DNA of 64,000 bases from Lelliottia jeotgali (GTDB taxonomy: Bacteria > Pseudomonadota > Gammaproteobacteria > Enterobacterales > Enterobacteriaceae), in contig CP018628.1 in assembly GCA_002271215.1 (NCBI GenBank), forward strand, positions 620,001 to 684,000, given 5' to 3'. Made by a program: the position numbers and the translations under genes. Below, piece after piece: positions 1 through 8,267 of the stretch. The number at the start of each line of letters is the position of its first letter. Within the stretch, counting starts at the first letter, position 1. The notes below the pieces were generated by a model. It was not told where the DNA came from. It saw only the letters and a list, made by a program, of their open reading frames with translations, and did no database searches.

Positions 1-444
1 GTCGATCTGTTTGCCGGACAGTCGCCGCAGGCGGTGGTGCTGGATGCGTTGCAGGACGCCTGGCAGACGCTCTCGACGCGCTACGGCGCGGATATCAATG
101 CCTGGAATACACCTGCGATGGCGCTGACGTTCCGCGCAAATAACTTCTTCGGTGTCCCGCAGGCGGCAGCCAAAGAGGCGCGGCATCAGGCCGAGTATCA
201 GAACCGCGGTACGGAAAATGACATGATCGTCTTCTCGCCGACATCCGGTAAAAGCCCGGTGCTGGCCTGGGATGTGGTCGCACCCGGTCAAAGCGGGTTT
301 GTGGCACCGGACGGAACGCCGGATAAGCACTATGACGATCAGCTGAAAATGTACGAAACCTTTGGCCGCAAGCCGCTGTGGTTAACGCCGCAGGAGGTGA
401 GTGCGAATCAGGAATCGCAGGAGATTTTGCAGGTTCGGCGCTAA
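1..444 (+). CDS. pac: Penicillin G acylase, C-terminal part (gene cut by window start)
   Basis: This is the last 147 residues of a periplasmic N-terminal-nucleophile amidase that hydrolyses phenylacetylated amides such as penicillin G. The reading frame is open from base 1, so the signal peptide, alpha chain and catalytic beta-chain serine lie outside the window. The visible part carries blocks I recognise from Kluyvera and E. coli W enzymes, including [39 protein letters not shown] and [11 protein letters not shown]. It ends with the usual [14 protein letters not shown] tail, so the C-terminus looks intact. A strong hairpin follows the stop. In E. coli W pac lies near the hpa cluster in this same chromosomal neighbourhood. 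Whether the upstream part is intact cannot be seen. Confidence 0.9.
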   Translation, partial: VDLFAGQSPQAVVLDALQDAWQTLSTRYGADINAWNTPAMALTFRANNFFGVPQAAAKEARHQAEYQNRGTENDMIVFSPTSGKSPVLAWDVVAPGQSGFVAPDGTPDKHYDDQLKMYETFGRKPLWLTPQEVSANQESQEILQVRR

Positions 445-450
445 GTAGAG

Positions 451-490
451 ACGAAGTGCCGCCTGAGAAAATCGCCTGGCGGCACTTCGT
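451..490 (+). terminator. Hairpin terminator after pac
   Basis: Perfect 13-bp stem ACGAAGTGCCGCC/GGCGGCACTTCGT with a 14-nt loop, starting 7 bases after the pac stop. Only a short T run (TTT) follows, so termination strength is uncertain. Confidence 0.65.
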
Positions 491-528
491 TTGCACAGGT
501 CTACAAAACCATTGATATGTCTGGATAT

Positions 529-560
529 TGTAGGCCGGGTAAGCGTAGTGCCACCCGGCA
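529..560. repeat. REP element
   Basis: Single REP palindrome, GCCGGGT...ACCCGGC, preceded by the typical TGTAG. It lies between the convergent pac and yfaZ-like genes. Confidence 0.8.
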
Positions 561-570
561 ATAGATAACC

Positions 571-1116
571 TTAGAAGCTCACGCCGCCGCCCACGTAGGC
601 ACCGTCAATCAGAGTGTGGTTTGGACGACCGTCTTTGCCATCAACGCTCACGTGGCGGTAGCCCACTTTCAGCGTGACGGGTTTAATCGGAGTCCAGCTT
701 ACGCCGCCGTTGGCTTCAACGTAGTTTTTCACGCTGTTGTTCAGGCCGTTAGGTGCGACGTAACCTTCACCGAACACATTAATGCTGTCGGTCAGAGCAA
801 CGCTTACACCGCCGCCGACCGGGAATGCGACGCCGTTATCGCCTTTTTTCGGCCCGAGGTAGATAGCTTTCGCACCGGCATTTAGCATTGCTGGGCCAAC
901 TTCCAGGTTATAACCTGCGCCAACACCACCGGTCTGGGTGCCGTCGTCGGTATTTTTAAGCCAGTTGCTTTCGGCATAAACACCGGAGGTGGATTTACCC
1001 ATTTCGATATTTAAATTGGTGAAGTTCTTACCCTGCTCAATAGAAGCGCCCATTGCCAGTGCGGAGCCAGAAGTCACGGTCAGAACAGAAAGCAGAATGA
1101 AGTTAATCTTTTTCAT
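571..1116 (-). CDS. YfaZ family outer membrane protein
   Basis: A 181-residue exported protein. A signal peptide (MKKINFILLSVLTVTSGSALA) is followed by alternating polar and hydrophobic segments and a C-terminal aromatic residue (GGGVSF), as expected of a small outer membrane beta-barrel. It matches the YfaZ family, for example in NTDDGTQTGGVGAGYNLEVG and GYRHVSVDGKDGRPNH. The start at 1116 is preferred over an upstream in-frame ATG because it begins the signal peptide and has GAGGAAA 8-9 bases upstream. It is transcribed alone, convergent with pac. The function of the family is not known to me. Confidence 0.85.
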   Translation of the reverse strand: MKKINFILLSVLTVTSGSALAMGASIEQGKNFTNLNIEMGKSTSGVYAESNWLKNTDDGTQTGGVGAGYNLEVGPAMLNAGAKAIYLGPKKGDNGVAFPVGGGVSVALTDSINVFGEGYVAPNGLNNSVKNYVEANGGVSWTPIKPVTLKVGYRHVSVDGKDGRPNHTLIDGAYVGGGVSF

Positions 1117-1460
1117 GGTGTATTTCCTCGTCATCAAATTAATCTGAGGACACCTTAACAAGCGATGTTTACGACTGCAAATGTGACGTAACTCGAAGTT
1201 TTACACTGGTTTTGTTATGAATAGATGATTTTTACGTTAAGGGAAAGTTGATTTGTCACGGCGTCAATGCGTATTTTTTTCGTGTTTAGACTTCGTTCAA
1301 TTTCGTCGCTAAACAAAGGTTGAATATGGCGGAAATAATGATGAGAAATGAATTAATGAGGATTTTCATTATTTCAAATAAGTTCTGAAAATAACGAAAC
1401 ATTACATTTCTCGAATTGAAATTACTGAACCGCCCCGTATAAAAGGGCGGTTTTGGGTCA
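1117..1460. other. Intergenic region, yfaZ-like to yjiA
   Basis: 344 bases without a convincing gene. It is AT-rich near the yfaZ-like start, where its promoter should lie. Near 1428-1454 it holds a hairpin ending the yjiA side. I see no other structure. Confidence 0.6.
1428..1454. terminator. Hairpin downstream of yjiA
   Basis: Stem AACCGCCC/GGGCGGTT with a 9-nt loop. The T run (TTTT) is on the + strand side only, so it would terminate + strand transcription better than yjiA mRNA. Confidence 0.45.
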
Positions 1461-2414
1461 TTAGGCCTTGAGTGCGGCAAACGCTGCGCGGATTTCCTCT
1501 TCCGGAAGTTGTATTCCGATAAATACCATCGTGCTGTGCGGCGTTTCATCACCCCACGGTCGGTCCCAGTCGGCGCTGTACAGGCGCTGCACGCCCTGGA
1601 ACAGCAGGCGGTTCGGTTCACCGTCGATCCACAGCATCCCTTTGTAGCGCAGCAGTTTGTCGGCAAACGACAGCAGCAGGTTTTCCATCACGCGGGAGAC
1701 GTCGCTGATGTCCACAGGGTAATCCAGCTCGACCACGATCGAGGTAACGTCGTTTTGCTTATCGCCGATGAAGTGGAAGCGCGGTGTAGCGGTGATGTTC
1801 TCTTCGAGCATAAAGCCGTTGGTGTTGAACAGCTGCGCGAGATCGATATCGCCGTGAATCACCGTATACATAGGCGCGCGGGCGTTGATGCGCGTCAGGC
1901 GTTCACGCAGTTTTTCGCTCTCGCCCGCCACGTCGGTTTTGGTCAGCAGAATGCGATCCGCGTAGCCAATCTGCGACTGGGCGATGGTGAACTGGTTCAT
2001 CTGTTCGTCGGCGTGGACCGCATCGACCAGGGCAATCACGCCGTCCAGCAGGTAGCGCTGGCAGAGAATGTCATGGGAGAAAAAGGTCTGAATAATCGGG
2101 CCGGGATCGGCCATTCCGGTGCATTCGATCACCAGACGGTCAAATTCGATGTCGCCGCGATCGCGGCTGTCGAGCAGATCCAGCAGGGCATCTTCCAGCT
2201 CGCTGGAGCGGGTGCAGCAGATGCAGCCGTTGGTCAGGGTTTTGATCTGGGTGGCGCGATCGCCAATCAGCTGATCGTCGACGGAAACTTCACCGAATTC
2301 GTTTTCAATGACGGCGATTTTGAAACCGTGCTGTTCGTTGAGGATGTGGCGTAGCAGGGTGGTTTTGCCTGCACCGAGAAAGCCGGTTAACAGGGTGACT
2401 GCAATAGGGGTCAT
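1461..2414 (-). CDS. yjiA: G3E-family GTPase YjiA (COG0523, CobW-like)
   Basis: A 317-residue P-loop GTPase of the CobW/UreG/HypB class, thought to be a metal chaperone. It shows the Walker A GFLGAGKTTLL (residues 11-21), the family metal-binding CxCC (C64, C66, C67), ECTGMADP as the switch/Walker B region and LLTKTD as the guanine-specificity motif. A CobW_C domain makes up the rest. The start at 2414 has a GGAGA ribosome site just upstream and lies 10 bases after the yjiX stop, so the two genes are one operon. Its biological substrate is not established; the E. coli protein binds Zn, Co and Ni in vitro. Confidence 0.95.
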   Translation of the reverse strand: MTPIAVTLLTGFLGAGKTTLLRHILNEQHGFKIAVIENEFGEVSVDDQLIGDRATQIKTLTNGCICCTRSSELEDALLDLLDSRDRGDIEFDRLVIECTGMADPGPIIQTFFSHDILCQRYLLDGVIALVDAVHADEQMNQFTIAQSQIGYADRILLTKTDVAGESEKLRERLTRINARAPMYTVIHGDIDLAQLFNTNGFMLEENITATPRFHFIGDKQNDVTSIVVELDYPVDISDVSRVMENLLLSFADKLLRYKGMLWIDGEPNRLLFQGVQRLYSADWDRPWGDETPHSTMVFIGIQLPEEEIRAAFAALKA

Positions 2415-2424
2415 GTTCTCTCCT

Positions 2425-2628
2425 TTAGCAACAGCGTACGCCGTTTTTGCCATCGCCGCCGTAGCGCGCTTGCTGGCGCTCGCGGAAGAATTCTTTGTAG
2501 GTCATGTACGGTTTATCAGGATGGTTGGTCTGCATATGTTCAACGTAGTTGTCATAGTCCGGAATACCAATCAGCATTTTCGCCGCCTGACCGAGGTATT
2601 TTTTTGCTTCGCCTAAGTTACCAAACAT
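2425..2628 (-). CDS. yjiX: YbdD/YjiX family small protein
   Basis: A 67-residue protein of the YbdD/YjiX family, which accompanies CstA/BtsT-type transporters throughout enterobacteria. It begins [23 protein letters not shown] and contains YMTYKEFF and a C-terminal CC pair. It sits between btsT (96 bases upstream, with a REP pair in the gap) and yjiA (10 bases downstream). Co-occurrence with the pyruvate transporter suggests an accessory role, but none has been shown to my knowledge. Confidence 0.92.
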   Translation of the reverse strand: MFGNLGEAKKYLGQAAKMLIGIPDYDNYVEHMQTNHPDKPYMTYKEFFRERQQARYGGDGKNGVRCC

Positions 2629-2649
2629 TGTGCCATCCAGACAGAAAAA

Positions 2650-2718
2650 GCCCGGTGGCGCTACGCTTACCGGGCCTACAGGTTCTGTGTAGGGCGGGTT
2701 AGCGCAGCGCCACCCGCC
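2650..2718. repeat. BIME (two REP units)
   Basis: GCCCGGTGGCG...CCGGGC and GGCGGGTTAGCG...CACCCGCC in opposite orientation, between btsT and yjiX. It may uncouple mRNA levels of the two genes. Confidence 0.8.
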
Positions 2719-2724
2719 AGGGTT

Positions 2725-4878
2725 TTAGTGATGTGAAGAGGTCTTCACGCCGCCTTCCGGGACCGGAACGTACGGGGTTTCTTTATCGGTACGGCCTTCG
2801 GCGTTACGCACATTCATCCAGGTTTTGATGCCGTAGAAGATGATGCTGTACACCACGACCAGGAACAGAATACTCAAACCGGCGTTGGTGTAGTTGTTCA
2901 CCACGATATGGTTCATGTTGGCAATCTGCTGCGCGGTCAGGTCGCCGCCGCCCGCGGCGATTTTCGCCTTGTACTGGTTAGCCATAAACAGGAAGCCTTC
3001 CAGCTGCGGGTTGGTGCTGAACAGTTTCAGGCCCAGCGCCCAGGTGGTGCACAGCAGCAGCCACAGCGCAGGAACTACCGTCACCCAGATGTACTTGGTG
3101 CGTTTCATTTTCACCAGTACCACGGTACCCAGAACCAGCGCCACGGCTGCCAGCATCTGGTTAGAGATACCGAACAGCGGCCACAGGCTCTTCACGCCGC
3201 CTAGTGGGTCAACAACGCCCTGATACAGCAGGTAGCCCCACAGACCGACACAGCCTGCGGTGCCCAGCACGCCTGCCACCAGAGAGTCGGTTTTCTTCAG
3301 GAACGGCACGAAGTTACCGAGCAAATCTTGCAGCATGAAACGGCCCGCACGGGTACCGGCATCCAGCGCGGTGAGGATGAACAGGGCTTCGAACAGAATA
3401 CCGAAGTGGTACCAGAAGCCCATGTCCGCCCACGGCAGCACTTTGTGGAACACGTGTGCGATACCGACGGCCAGGGTTGGTGCGCCACCCGCACGGTTCA
3501 GAATCGACGGCTCGCCGATGTCTTTCGCGGTCTGCATGATCTGCTCAGGCGAAATCACAAAGCCCCAGGAGCTGACGGTTGCCGCCGCGTGAGCGCTGGC
3601 ATCTTTCAGCTGCGCCATGATCAGCGCCGCGTTGTCGCCACCCATCTCATGCAGGTTTGGCATGGTGATGCCAAGGCCCGCTGGCGGGGTGTTCATCGCG
3701 AAGTACAGACCCGGTTCGATGATAGACGCTGCCACCAGCGCCATGATGGCGACGAAGGATTCCATCAGCATTGCGCCGTAACCGATAAAGCGGGCGTCGG
3801 TTTCGTTCGCCATCAGCTTCGGCGTGGTGCCGGAAGCGATCAGGGCGTGGAAGCCAGAGACGGCGCCACAGGCGATGGTGATAAACAGGAACGGGAACAG
3901 CGCGCCTTTCCACAGTGGACCGGTACCGTCAATGTACTGGGTCACGGCAGGCATTTTCAGTTCCGGGTTGATGATCACGATACCGATCGCCAGACCGACG
4001 ATCACACCGATTTTCAGGAACGTCGCCAGATAGTCACGCGGGGCCAGAATCAGCCATACCGGCAGCAGCGCGGAGATAAACGCATAGCCAATCAACGCGA
4101 AGGTAATGGTGGTGTCTTTGAAGGTCAGCGCCGGGCCCCAGTACGGGTCGTGCGCAATGATGCCGCCGAAGTAAATGGAAGCGACCAATAGCACGATACC
4201 AATCACCGATACTTCACCGACGCGGCCCGGACGGATAAAGCGCATGTAGATACCCATGAACAGCGCAATCGGTACGGTCGAGCAGACGGTGAACACACCC
4301 CACGGGCTTTCGGCCAGAGCTTTCACCACGATCAGCGCCAGCACCGCAAGGATGATTATCATGATCAGGAAGCAGCCGAACAGGGCAATAGTACCCGGCA
4401 CGCGGCCCATCTCTTCTTTGATCATTTCACCCAGAGAGGCACCGTTACGGCGGGTCGAGATGAACAGAACCATGAAGTCCTGCACCGCACCCGCCAGCAC
4501 TACGCCCGCGAGCAGCCACAGGGTACCAGGCAGATAACCCATCTGTGCGGCAAGCACCGGGCCGACCAGCGGACCAGCACCGGCAATCGCGGCAAAGTGG
4601 TGACCAAACAGTACGTAGCGGTTGGTGGGCACGTAGTTCAGGCCGTCATTGTTAATGACCGCCGGAGTGGAACGCGTCGGGTCGAGTTTCATGACCTTCT
4701 GCGCGATGTAAAGACTGTAGTAGCGGTACGCTACCAGATAGACGGAAACCGACGCGACCACGATCCACAGGGCGCTAACGTGTTCGCCCCGGCGTAATGC
4801 GACAACCGCCAGACAGAAAGCGCCGAGGATCCCGAGGAGCGCCCAGGGCACGTGCTTAAGTAGTTTTTTCGTATCCAT
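2725..4878 (-). CDS. btsT: Pyruvate/H+ symporter BtsT (CstA family)
   Basis: A 717-residue polytopic inner membrane protein of the CstA carbon-starvation family. In E. coli BtsT (YjiY) is a high-affinity pyruvate:proton symporter made when pyruvate appears as nutrients run out. Conserved stretches include YVLFGHHFAAIAGAGPLVGP and GASLGEMIKEEMG. The length equals the E. coli protein within one residue, and most of the chain is hydrophobic helices. A BtsR-type direct repeat and a perfect CRP site lie upstream. yjiX and yjiA follow on the same strand. Confidence 0.95.
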   Translation of the reverse strand: MDTKKLLKHVPWALLGILGAFCLAVVALRRGEHVSALWIVVASVSVYLVAYRYYSLYIAQKVMKLDPTRSTPAVINNDGLNYVPTNRYVLFGHHFAAIAGAGPLVGPVLAAQMGYLPGTLWLLAGVVLAGAVQDFMVLFISTRRNGASLGEMIKEEMGRVPGTIALFGCFLIMIIILAVLALIVVKALAESPWGVFTVCSTVPIALFMGIYMRFIRPGRVGEVSVIGIVLLVASIYFGGIIAHDPYWGPALTFKDTTITFALIGYAFISALLPVWLILAPRDYLATFLKIGVIVGLAIGIVIINPELKMPAVTQYIDGTGPLWKGALFPFLFITIACGAVSGFHALIASGTTPKLMANETDARFIGYGAMLMESFVAIMALVAASIIEPGLYFAMNTPPAGLGITMPNLHEMGGDNAALIMAQLKDASAHAAATVSSWGFVISPEQIMQTAKDIGEPSILNRAGGAPTLAVGIAHVFHKVLPWADMGFWYHFGILFEALFILTALDAGTRAGRFMLQDLLGNFVPFLKKTDSLVAGVLGTAGCVGLWGYLLYQGVVDPLGGVKSLWPLFGISNQMLAAVALVLGTVVLVKMKRTKYIWVTVVPALWLLLCTTWALGLKLFSTNPQLEGFLFMANQYKAKIAAGGGDLTAQQIANMNHIVVNNYTNAGLSILFLVVVYSIIFYGIKTWMNVRNAEGRTDKETPYVPVPEGGVKTSSHH

Positions 4879-4994
4879 AGTTAGACCTGGTTTTTTTAAC
4901 TGGAAAAAGGGGCCTGAATTCGTTTTGAGGAGGTATTGATTAATGCTGAGGCGATCTTGCCAGATCGTCGCGCGTGTAAAGGACGGTAAATGAA

Positions 4995-5023
4995 TGAGCG
5001 GTTGTTTGTGATGGTTAAGCGGT
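4995..5023 (-). promoter_or_regulatory. BtsR (YehT) binding site of btsT
   Basis: Read on the minus strand this is ACCGCTTA-N13-ACCGCTCA, two direct repeats with a 13-base spacer. It fits the BtsR motif ACC(G/A)CT(C/T)A-N13 repeat reported for the E. coli btsT (yjiY) promoter. It lies 117-145 bases upstream of the btsT start. Confidence 0.85.
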
Positions 5024-5071
5024 CAAAGAGTGGGGCGAGTGGTTCAGGCTCGCCGCCAGTGGCGTGGTTTA

Positions 5072-5087
5072 TGTGATTGAGATCACA
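5072..5087 (-). promoter_or_regulatory. CRP site upstream of btsT
   Basis: TGTGATTGAGATCACA is a perfect match to the TGTGA-N6-TCACA CRP palindrome. It lies about 50 bases upstream of the BtsR repeat and only 4 bases from the stop of the regulator gene behind it. Known cAMP-CRP control of btsT in E. coli supports it. Confidence 0.85.
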
Positions 5088-5091
5088 TTGA

Positions 5092-5994
5092 TTATTCGAG
5101 CACGTCTGCTGTTGCTGTTGCCATGTAGCCTTCGAGCGTTTCAAAGAGTTTGTCACGTAGCCACGCAGGCTCCAGCACCTGAATGTTCGGCAGCCAGTAG
5201 AAGATCAGCGGCAGAATTTGATTCTCATGCGACGCCTGGCAGCGGATCGTCACGCCGTCGTCGTTTTCCGTGACCAGTTCCTGCTCCGGCAGCAGGTCGC
5301 GGCGAGTGAAGTAATGAGAGATTATTTTATTGGTGAATATTTTCACTTCGAAAGTATCTTCGCTGACCCACGGATCAAGATTCTTCTCAAGTAATTCTGC
5401 GGTATCGGCATCCGGCGCAAATGTCTCTTTTTGAATATCGAGCCAACTTATCTGGCTCAATGAAAAGGATTTGAGCCTGTCATTTTCCGTAGCTTGTAAA
5501 TACCATATATTTTTTTTGTTAATTAATTTGTACGGCTTAACAAGTCGTGTTTTGCCTTTATAAACTAACTGGCAAACGTGACGTTCTTTTATCGATTTTT
5601 CGATAGCCGACAGATGGCGACGAATATCATTTTGGACGGTGTGTTCGGCGTCATTGCTAAGAATCAGAATATGATTCTCTTCAACACGCGCCTCAAGGCT
5701 CTGCCAGAATGCGGTGCCTCTGTCCGGGAAATAATTGTCGGCATTCAGCAGGTTAGCTACCGCGTTATGCAGGCCTTGTCCGCTGGCATTTTGGGCCGCG
5801 TGAATCAGGCGATACTGGCCGTTCCCCGTATGCTGAACAATAGGTGAAAGGGCATTTAGGTCGCGATATACTGTGCGTTCGGTAATTTTAAATTTATTCA
5901 TTAAGTCGCTGCGGTTAACCACACCGTTTAAATGCAGCTCCATCAGAATATCGACGAGTCGTTCAGCCGAGCGGCTGCGGGCTGGAGATGTCAT
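5092..5994 (-). CDS. WYL-domain transcriptional regulator (DeoR/HTH_11 type)
   Basis: A 300-residue regulator. An N-terminal winged helix (about residues 10-55) contains MNKFKITERTVYRDLNAL, the typical HTH_11 recognition region. A central WYL ligand-sensing domain (about 135-205) contains YKGKTRLVKPYKLI and IWYLQATENDRLKSFSL. The C-terminal extension resembles WCX. It lies between btsT (same strand, downstream) and the divergent tsr. It is not in the E. coli K-12 arrangement. Target and ligand are unknown; btsT control is possible from position only. Confidence 0.85.
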   Translation of the reverse strand: MTSPARSRSAERLVDILMELHLNGVVNRSDLMNKFKITERTVYRDLNALSPIVQHTGNGQYRLIHAAQNASGQGLHNAVANLLNADNYFPDRGTAFWQSLEARVEENHILILSNDAEHTVQNDIRRHLSAIEKSIKERHVCQLVYKGKTRLVKPYKLINKKNIWYLQATENDRLKSFSLSQISWLDIQKETFAPDADTAELLEKNLDPWVSEDTFEVKIFTNKIISHYFTRRDLLPEQELVTENDDGVTIRCQASHENQILPLIFYWLPNIQVLEPAWLRDKLFETLEGYMATATADVLE

Positions 5995-6175
5995 ATTATA
6001 TTCCCGTTAATGGCGGTGAAAATCCCTGAATGATATGTATGCCACTGACAGAATATGTCAGTGCGACAGAGATAAAATTTATCTTATGGATATATAACGG
6101 CGCGATTTAGGATAAACATTAATAGTTTTTTTGTGAAATCGTCCGTAAATGTTCAAATCATCAACACGATTTTCG

Positions 6176-6202
6176 TAAAGTTTTCCCTATCCAGGCCGAA
6201 AA
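6176..6202 (+). promoter_or_regulatory. Sigma-28 (FliA) class 3 flagellar promoter of tsr
   Basis: TAAA at 6176-6179, exactly 15 bases, then GCCGAAAA at 6195-6202. This fits the FliA consensus TAAA-N15-GCCGATAA with one mismatch, 32 bases before the tsr ATG. Confidence 0.92.
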
Positions 6203-6233
6203 TTCTGTTATCTGTCTGATGGAAAGAGAAAAC

Positions 6234-7904
6234 ATGTTAAATCGTATCAAGATTGTCACCAGCTTGTTGCTGGTTTTGGCTATTTTTGGCCTGTTACAGC
6301 TGACATCCGGTGGTCTTTTCTTTAATGCCCTGAAGCATGACAAAGAAAACTTCACCGTCCTGCAAACTATTCGCCAGCAACAATCCACGCTTAACGGCAG
6401 CTGGGTCGCATTGCTGCAAACCCGTAATACCCTTAACCGCGCGGGTATTCGCTACATGATGGATCAGAGCAACATCGGCAGCGGCGCGACCGTTGCGGAT
6501 CTGATGCAGATTGCGTCCGCTTCCCTGAAGCAGGCGGAAAAAAACTGGGCTGACTACGAAGCACTGCCGCGCGATGCGCGCCAGAGTGACGCGGCCGCGA
6601 TGGAAATTAAGCGTAACTACGATATCTATCACGGTGCGCTGGCCGAGCTGATCCAATTGCTGGGCGCAGGTAAGATCAACGACTTCTTCGATCAGCCGAC
6701 CCAGAGCTATCAGGATGGTTTTGAGAAACAGTACGTGAACTACCTGCAGCAGAACGATCATCTGTATCAGACTGCCGTGGATGACAGCAACAGCTCTTAC
6801 ACTCAGGCGATCTGGGTGCTGATCAGCGTGTTGATCGCAGTGCTGGTGGTGATCGTCGGCGTTTGGCTGGGTATTAAACAGTCGCTGATTTCTCCTCTGA
6901 ATCGTCTGATCGACAGCATTCGTCATATCGCCAGCGGCGATCTGGTGAAGCGTATCGACGTTGAAGGCACCAACGAAATGGGACAGCTGGCCGATACCCT
7001 GCGTCATATGCAGAGCGAGCTGGTCAATACCGTGGGTGACGTGCGTAACGGCGCGAATGCGATTTACAGCGGCGCGAGCGAAATCTCTGTTGGCAACAAC
7101 GACCTTTCTTCCCGTACCGAGCAGCAGGCTGCATCGCTGGAAGAGACGGCTGCCAGCATGGAACAGCTGACCGCGACCGTGAAGCAGAACGCCGAAAACG
7201 CCCGTCAGGCGAGCAATCTGGCGCTGAGCGCGTCCGAGACCGCGCAGAAAGGCGGAAAAGTGGTGGATAACGTGGTGCAAACCATGCGTGACATCGCCGG
7301 CAGTTCGCAGAAAATCGCTGACATCATCAGCGTGATCGACGGTATTGCTTTCCAGACCAACATCCTGGCGCTGAATGCCGCTGTAGAAGCGGCGCGTGCG
7401 GGCGAGCAGGGCCGTGGTTTTGCGGTGGTGGCAGGTGAAGTCCGTAACCTGGCACAGCGTAGCGCTCAGGCGGCACGCGAAATTAAGAGCCTGATTGAAG
7501 ACTCTGTTGGCCGCGTTGAGCTGGGTTCAACCCTGGTCGAAAGCGCCGGTGAAACGATGGGTGAAATCGTGAATGCGGTAACGCGCGTGACCGATATTAT
7601 GGGCGAAATCGCGTCTGCGTCTGACGAGCAGAGCCGTGGTATCGACCAGGTCGGTCTGGCAGTCGCTGAGATGGATCGCGTGACGCAGCAGAACGCCTCG
7701 CTGGTGGAAGAGTCCGCTGCGGCAGCCGCAGCACTGGAAGAGCAGGCGAGCCGTCTGACGCAGGCCGTGGCCGTGTTCCGCATTCAGCAGGAGCAGCAGA
7801 AATCACGCGACAACGGTGGTCTGAAAACACCGTTGATGGCGGTGAAGGGGCGTAAAGCCGCTGCCGCAACAACCGCGTCCAGTGAAAACTGGGAAACCTT
7901 CTGA
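6234..7904 (+). CDS. tsr: Serine chemoreceptor Tsr (methyl-accepting chemotaxis protein)
   Basis: A 556-residue inner membrane receptor that senses serine and controls the CheA kinase. Transmembrane helix 1 is about residues 7-28, the periplasmic four-helix bundle about 30-190 and TM2 about 190-212. HAMP and the cytoplasmic methylated coiled coil follow. The ligand domain keeps the serine-site block [15 protein letters not shown]. The signalling tip contains [20 protein letters not shown]. The C-terminus is NWETF, the CheR/CheB docking pentapeptide. The start at 6234 is chosen over an ATG 15 bases upstream because [14 protein letters not shown] aligns with E. coli Tsr and GGAAAG precedes it. 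Confidence 0.97.
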   Translation: MLNRIKIVTSLLLVLAIFGLLQLTSGGLFFNALKHDKENFTVLQTIRQQQSTLNGSWVALLQTRNTLNRAGIRYMMDQSNIGSGATVADLMQIASASLKQAEKNWADYEALPRDARQSDAAAMEIKRNYDIYHGALAELIQLLGAGKINDFFDQPTQSYQDGFEKQYVNYLQQNDHLYQTAVDDSNSSYTQAIWVLISVLIAVLVVIVGVWLGIKQSLISPLNRLIDSIRHIASGDLVKRIDVEGTNEMGQLADTLRHMQSELVNTVGDVRNGANAIYSGASEISVGNNDLSSRTEQQAASLEETAASMEQLTATVKQNAENARQASNLALSASETAQKGGKVVDNVVQTMRDIAGSSQKIADIISVIDGIAFQTNILALNAAVEAARAGEQGRGFAVVAGEVRNLAQRSAQAAREIKSLIEDSVGRVELGSTLVESAGETMGEIVNAVTRVTDIMGEIASASDEQSRGIDQVGLAVAEMDRVTQQNASLVEESAAAAAALEEQASRLTQAVAVFRIQQEQQKSRDNGGLKTPLMAVKGRKAAAATTASSENWETF

Positions 7905-7911
7905 TGTAAAA

Positions 7912-7939
7912 AAAGCGCCCTGTTCAGGAAGGGCGCTTT
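7912..7939 (+). terminator. Hairpin terminator after tsr
   Basis: Stem AAAGCGCCCT/AGGGCGCTTT, 8-nt loop, 8 bases after the tsr stop. It has little T run beyond the stem. Confidence 0.65.
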
Positions 7940-7954
7940 GGATGTCTGCTTTGT

Positions 7955-8253
7955 TGCCGGGTGGCGGCTTTGCCTTACCCGGCCTACGGTTTTGTTGGCC
8001 CGGTAAGCGCAGCGCCACCGGGCGTTTTTAGGCCGCACAGTCTTTTGTAGGCCCGGTAAGCGCAGTGCCTCCGGGCGTTTTTAGGCCGAACAGTCTGTTG
8101 TAGGCCCGGTAAGCGCAGCGCCACAGGGCTTTTTTAGGCCGCACAGTCTTTTGTAGGCCCGGTAAGCGCAGCGCCACCGGGCGTTTTTAGGCCGCACAGT
8201 CTTTTGTAGGCCCGGTAAGCGCAGTGCCACCGGGCATTTTAGGCCGTACGGTC
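7955..8253. repeat. REP plus tandem array of five 53-bp REP units
   Basis: A REP (7955-7986, GCCGGGTGGCGG...TTACCCGGC) is followed by five direct repeats starting at 7997, 8050, 8103, 8156 and 8209, exactly 53 bases apart. Each unit is a REP palindrome (GCCCGGT...ACCGGGC), then GTTTTTAGGCC, then CGCACAGTCTTTTGTAG. Units 1 and 4 are identical, units 2 and 3 carry a few substitutions, and unit 5 is cut short. This fills nearly all of the 363-base gap between convergent tsr and opgB. Every unit resembles an intrinsic terminator on the + strand. Confidence 0.92.
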
Positions 8254-8267
8254 GTCGGCCAACAAGT

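Noticed and set aside
1286..1666. Small open frame running from the yjiA 3' end into the gap
   Set aside because: It overlaps yjiA in another frame, has a low-complexity end and no ribosome site.
6294..7280. Long open frame antisense to tsr
   Set aside because: It mirrors the strong codon bias of tsr on the other strand, lacks a ribosome site and resembles no family.
7997..8253. Regular 53-base repeats that could be taken for a CRISPR array
   Set aside because: The whole period is repeated, with no unique spacers. Each unit is a REP palindrome and no cas genes are present.
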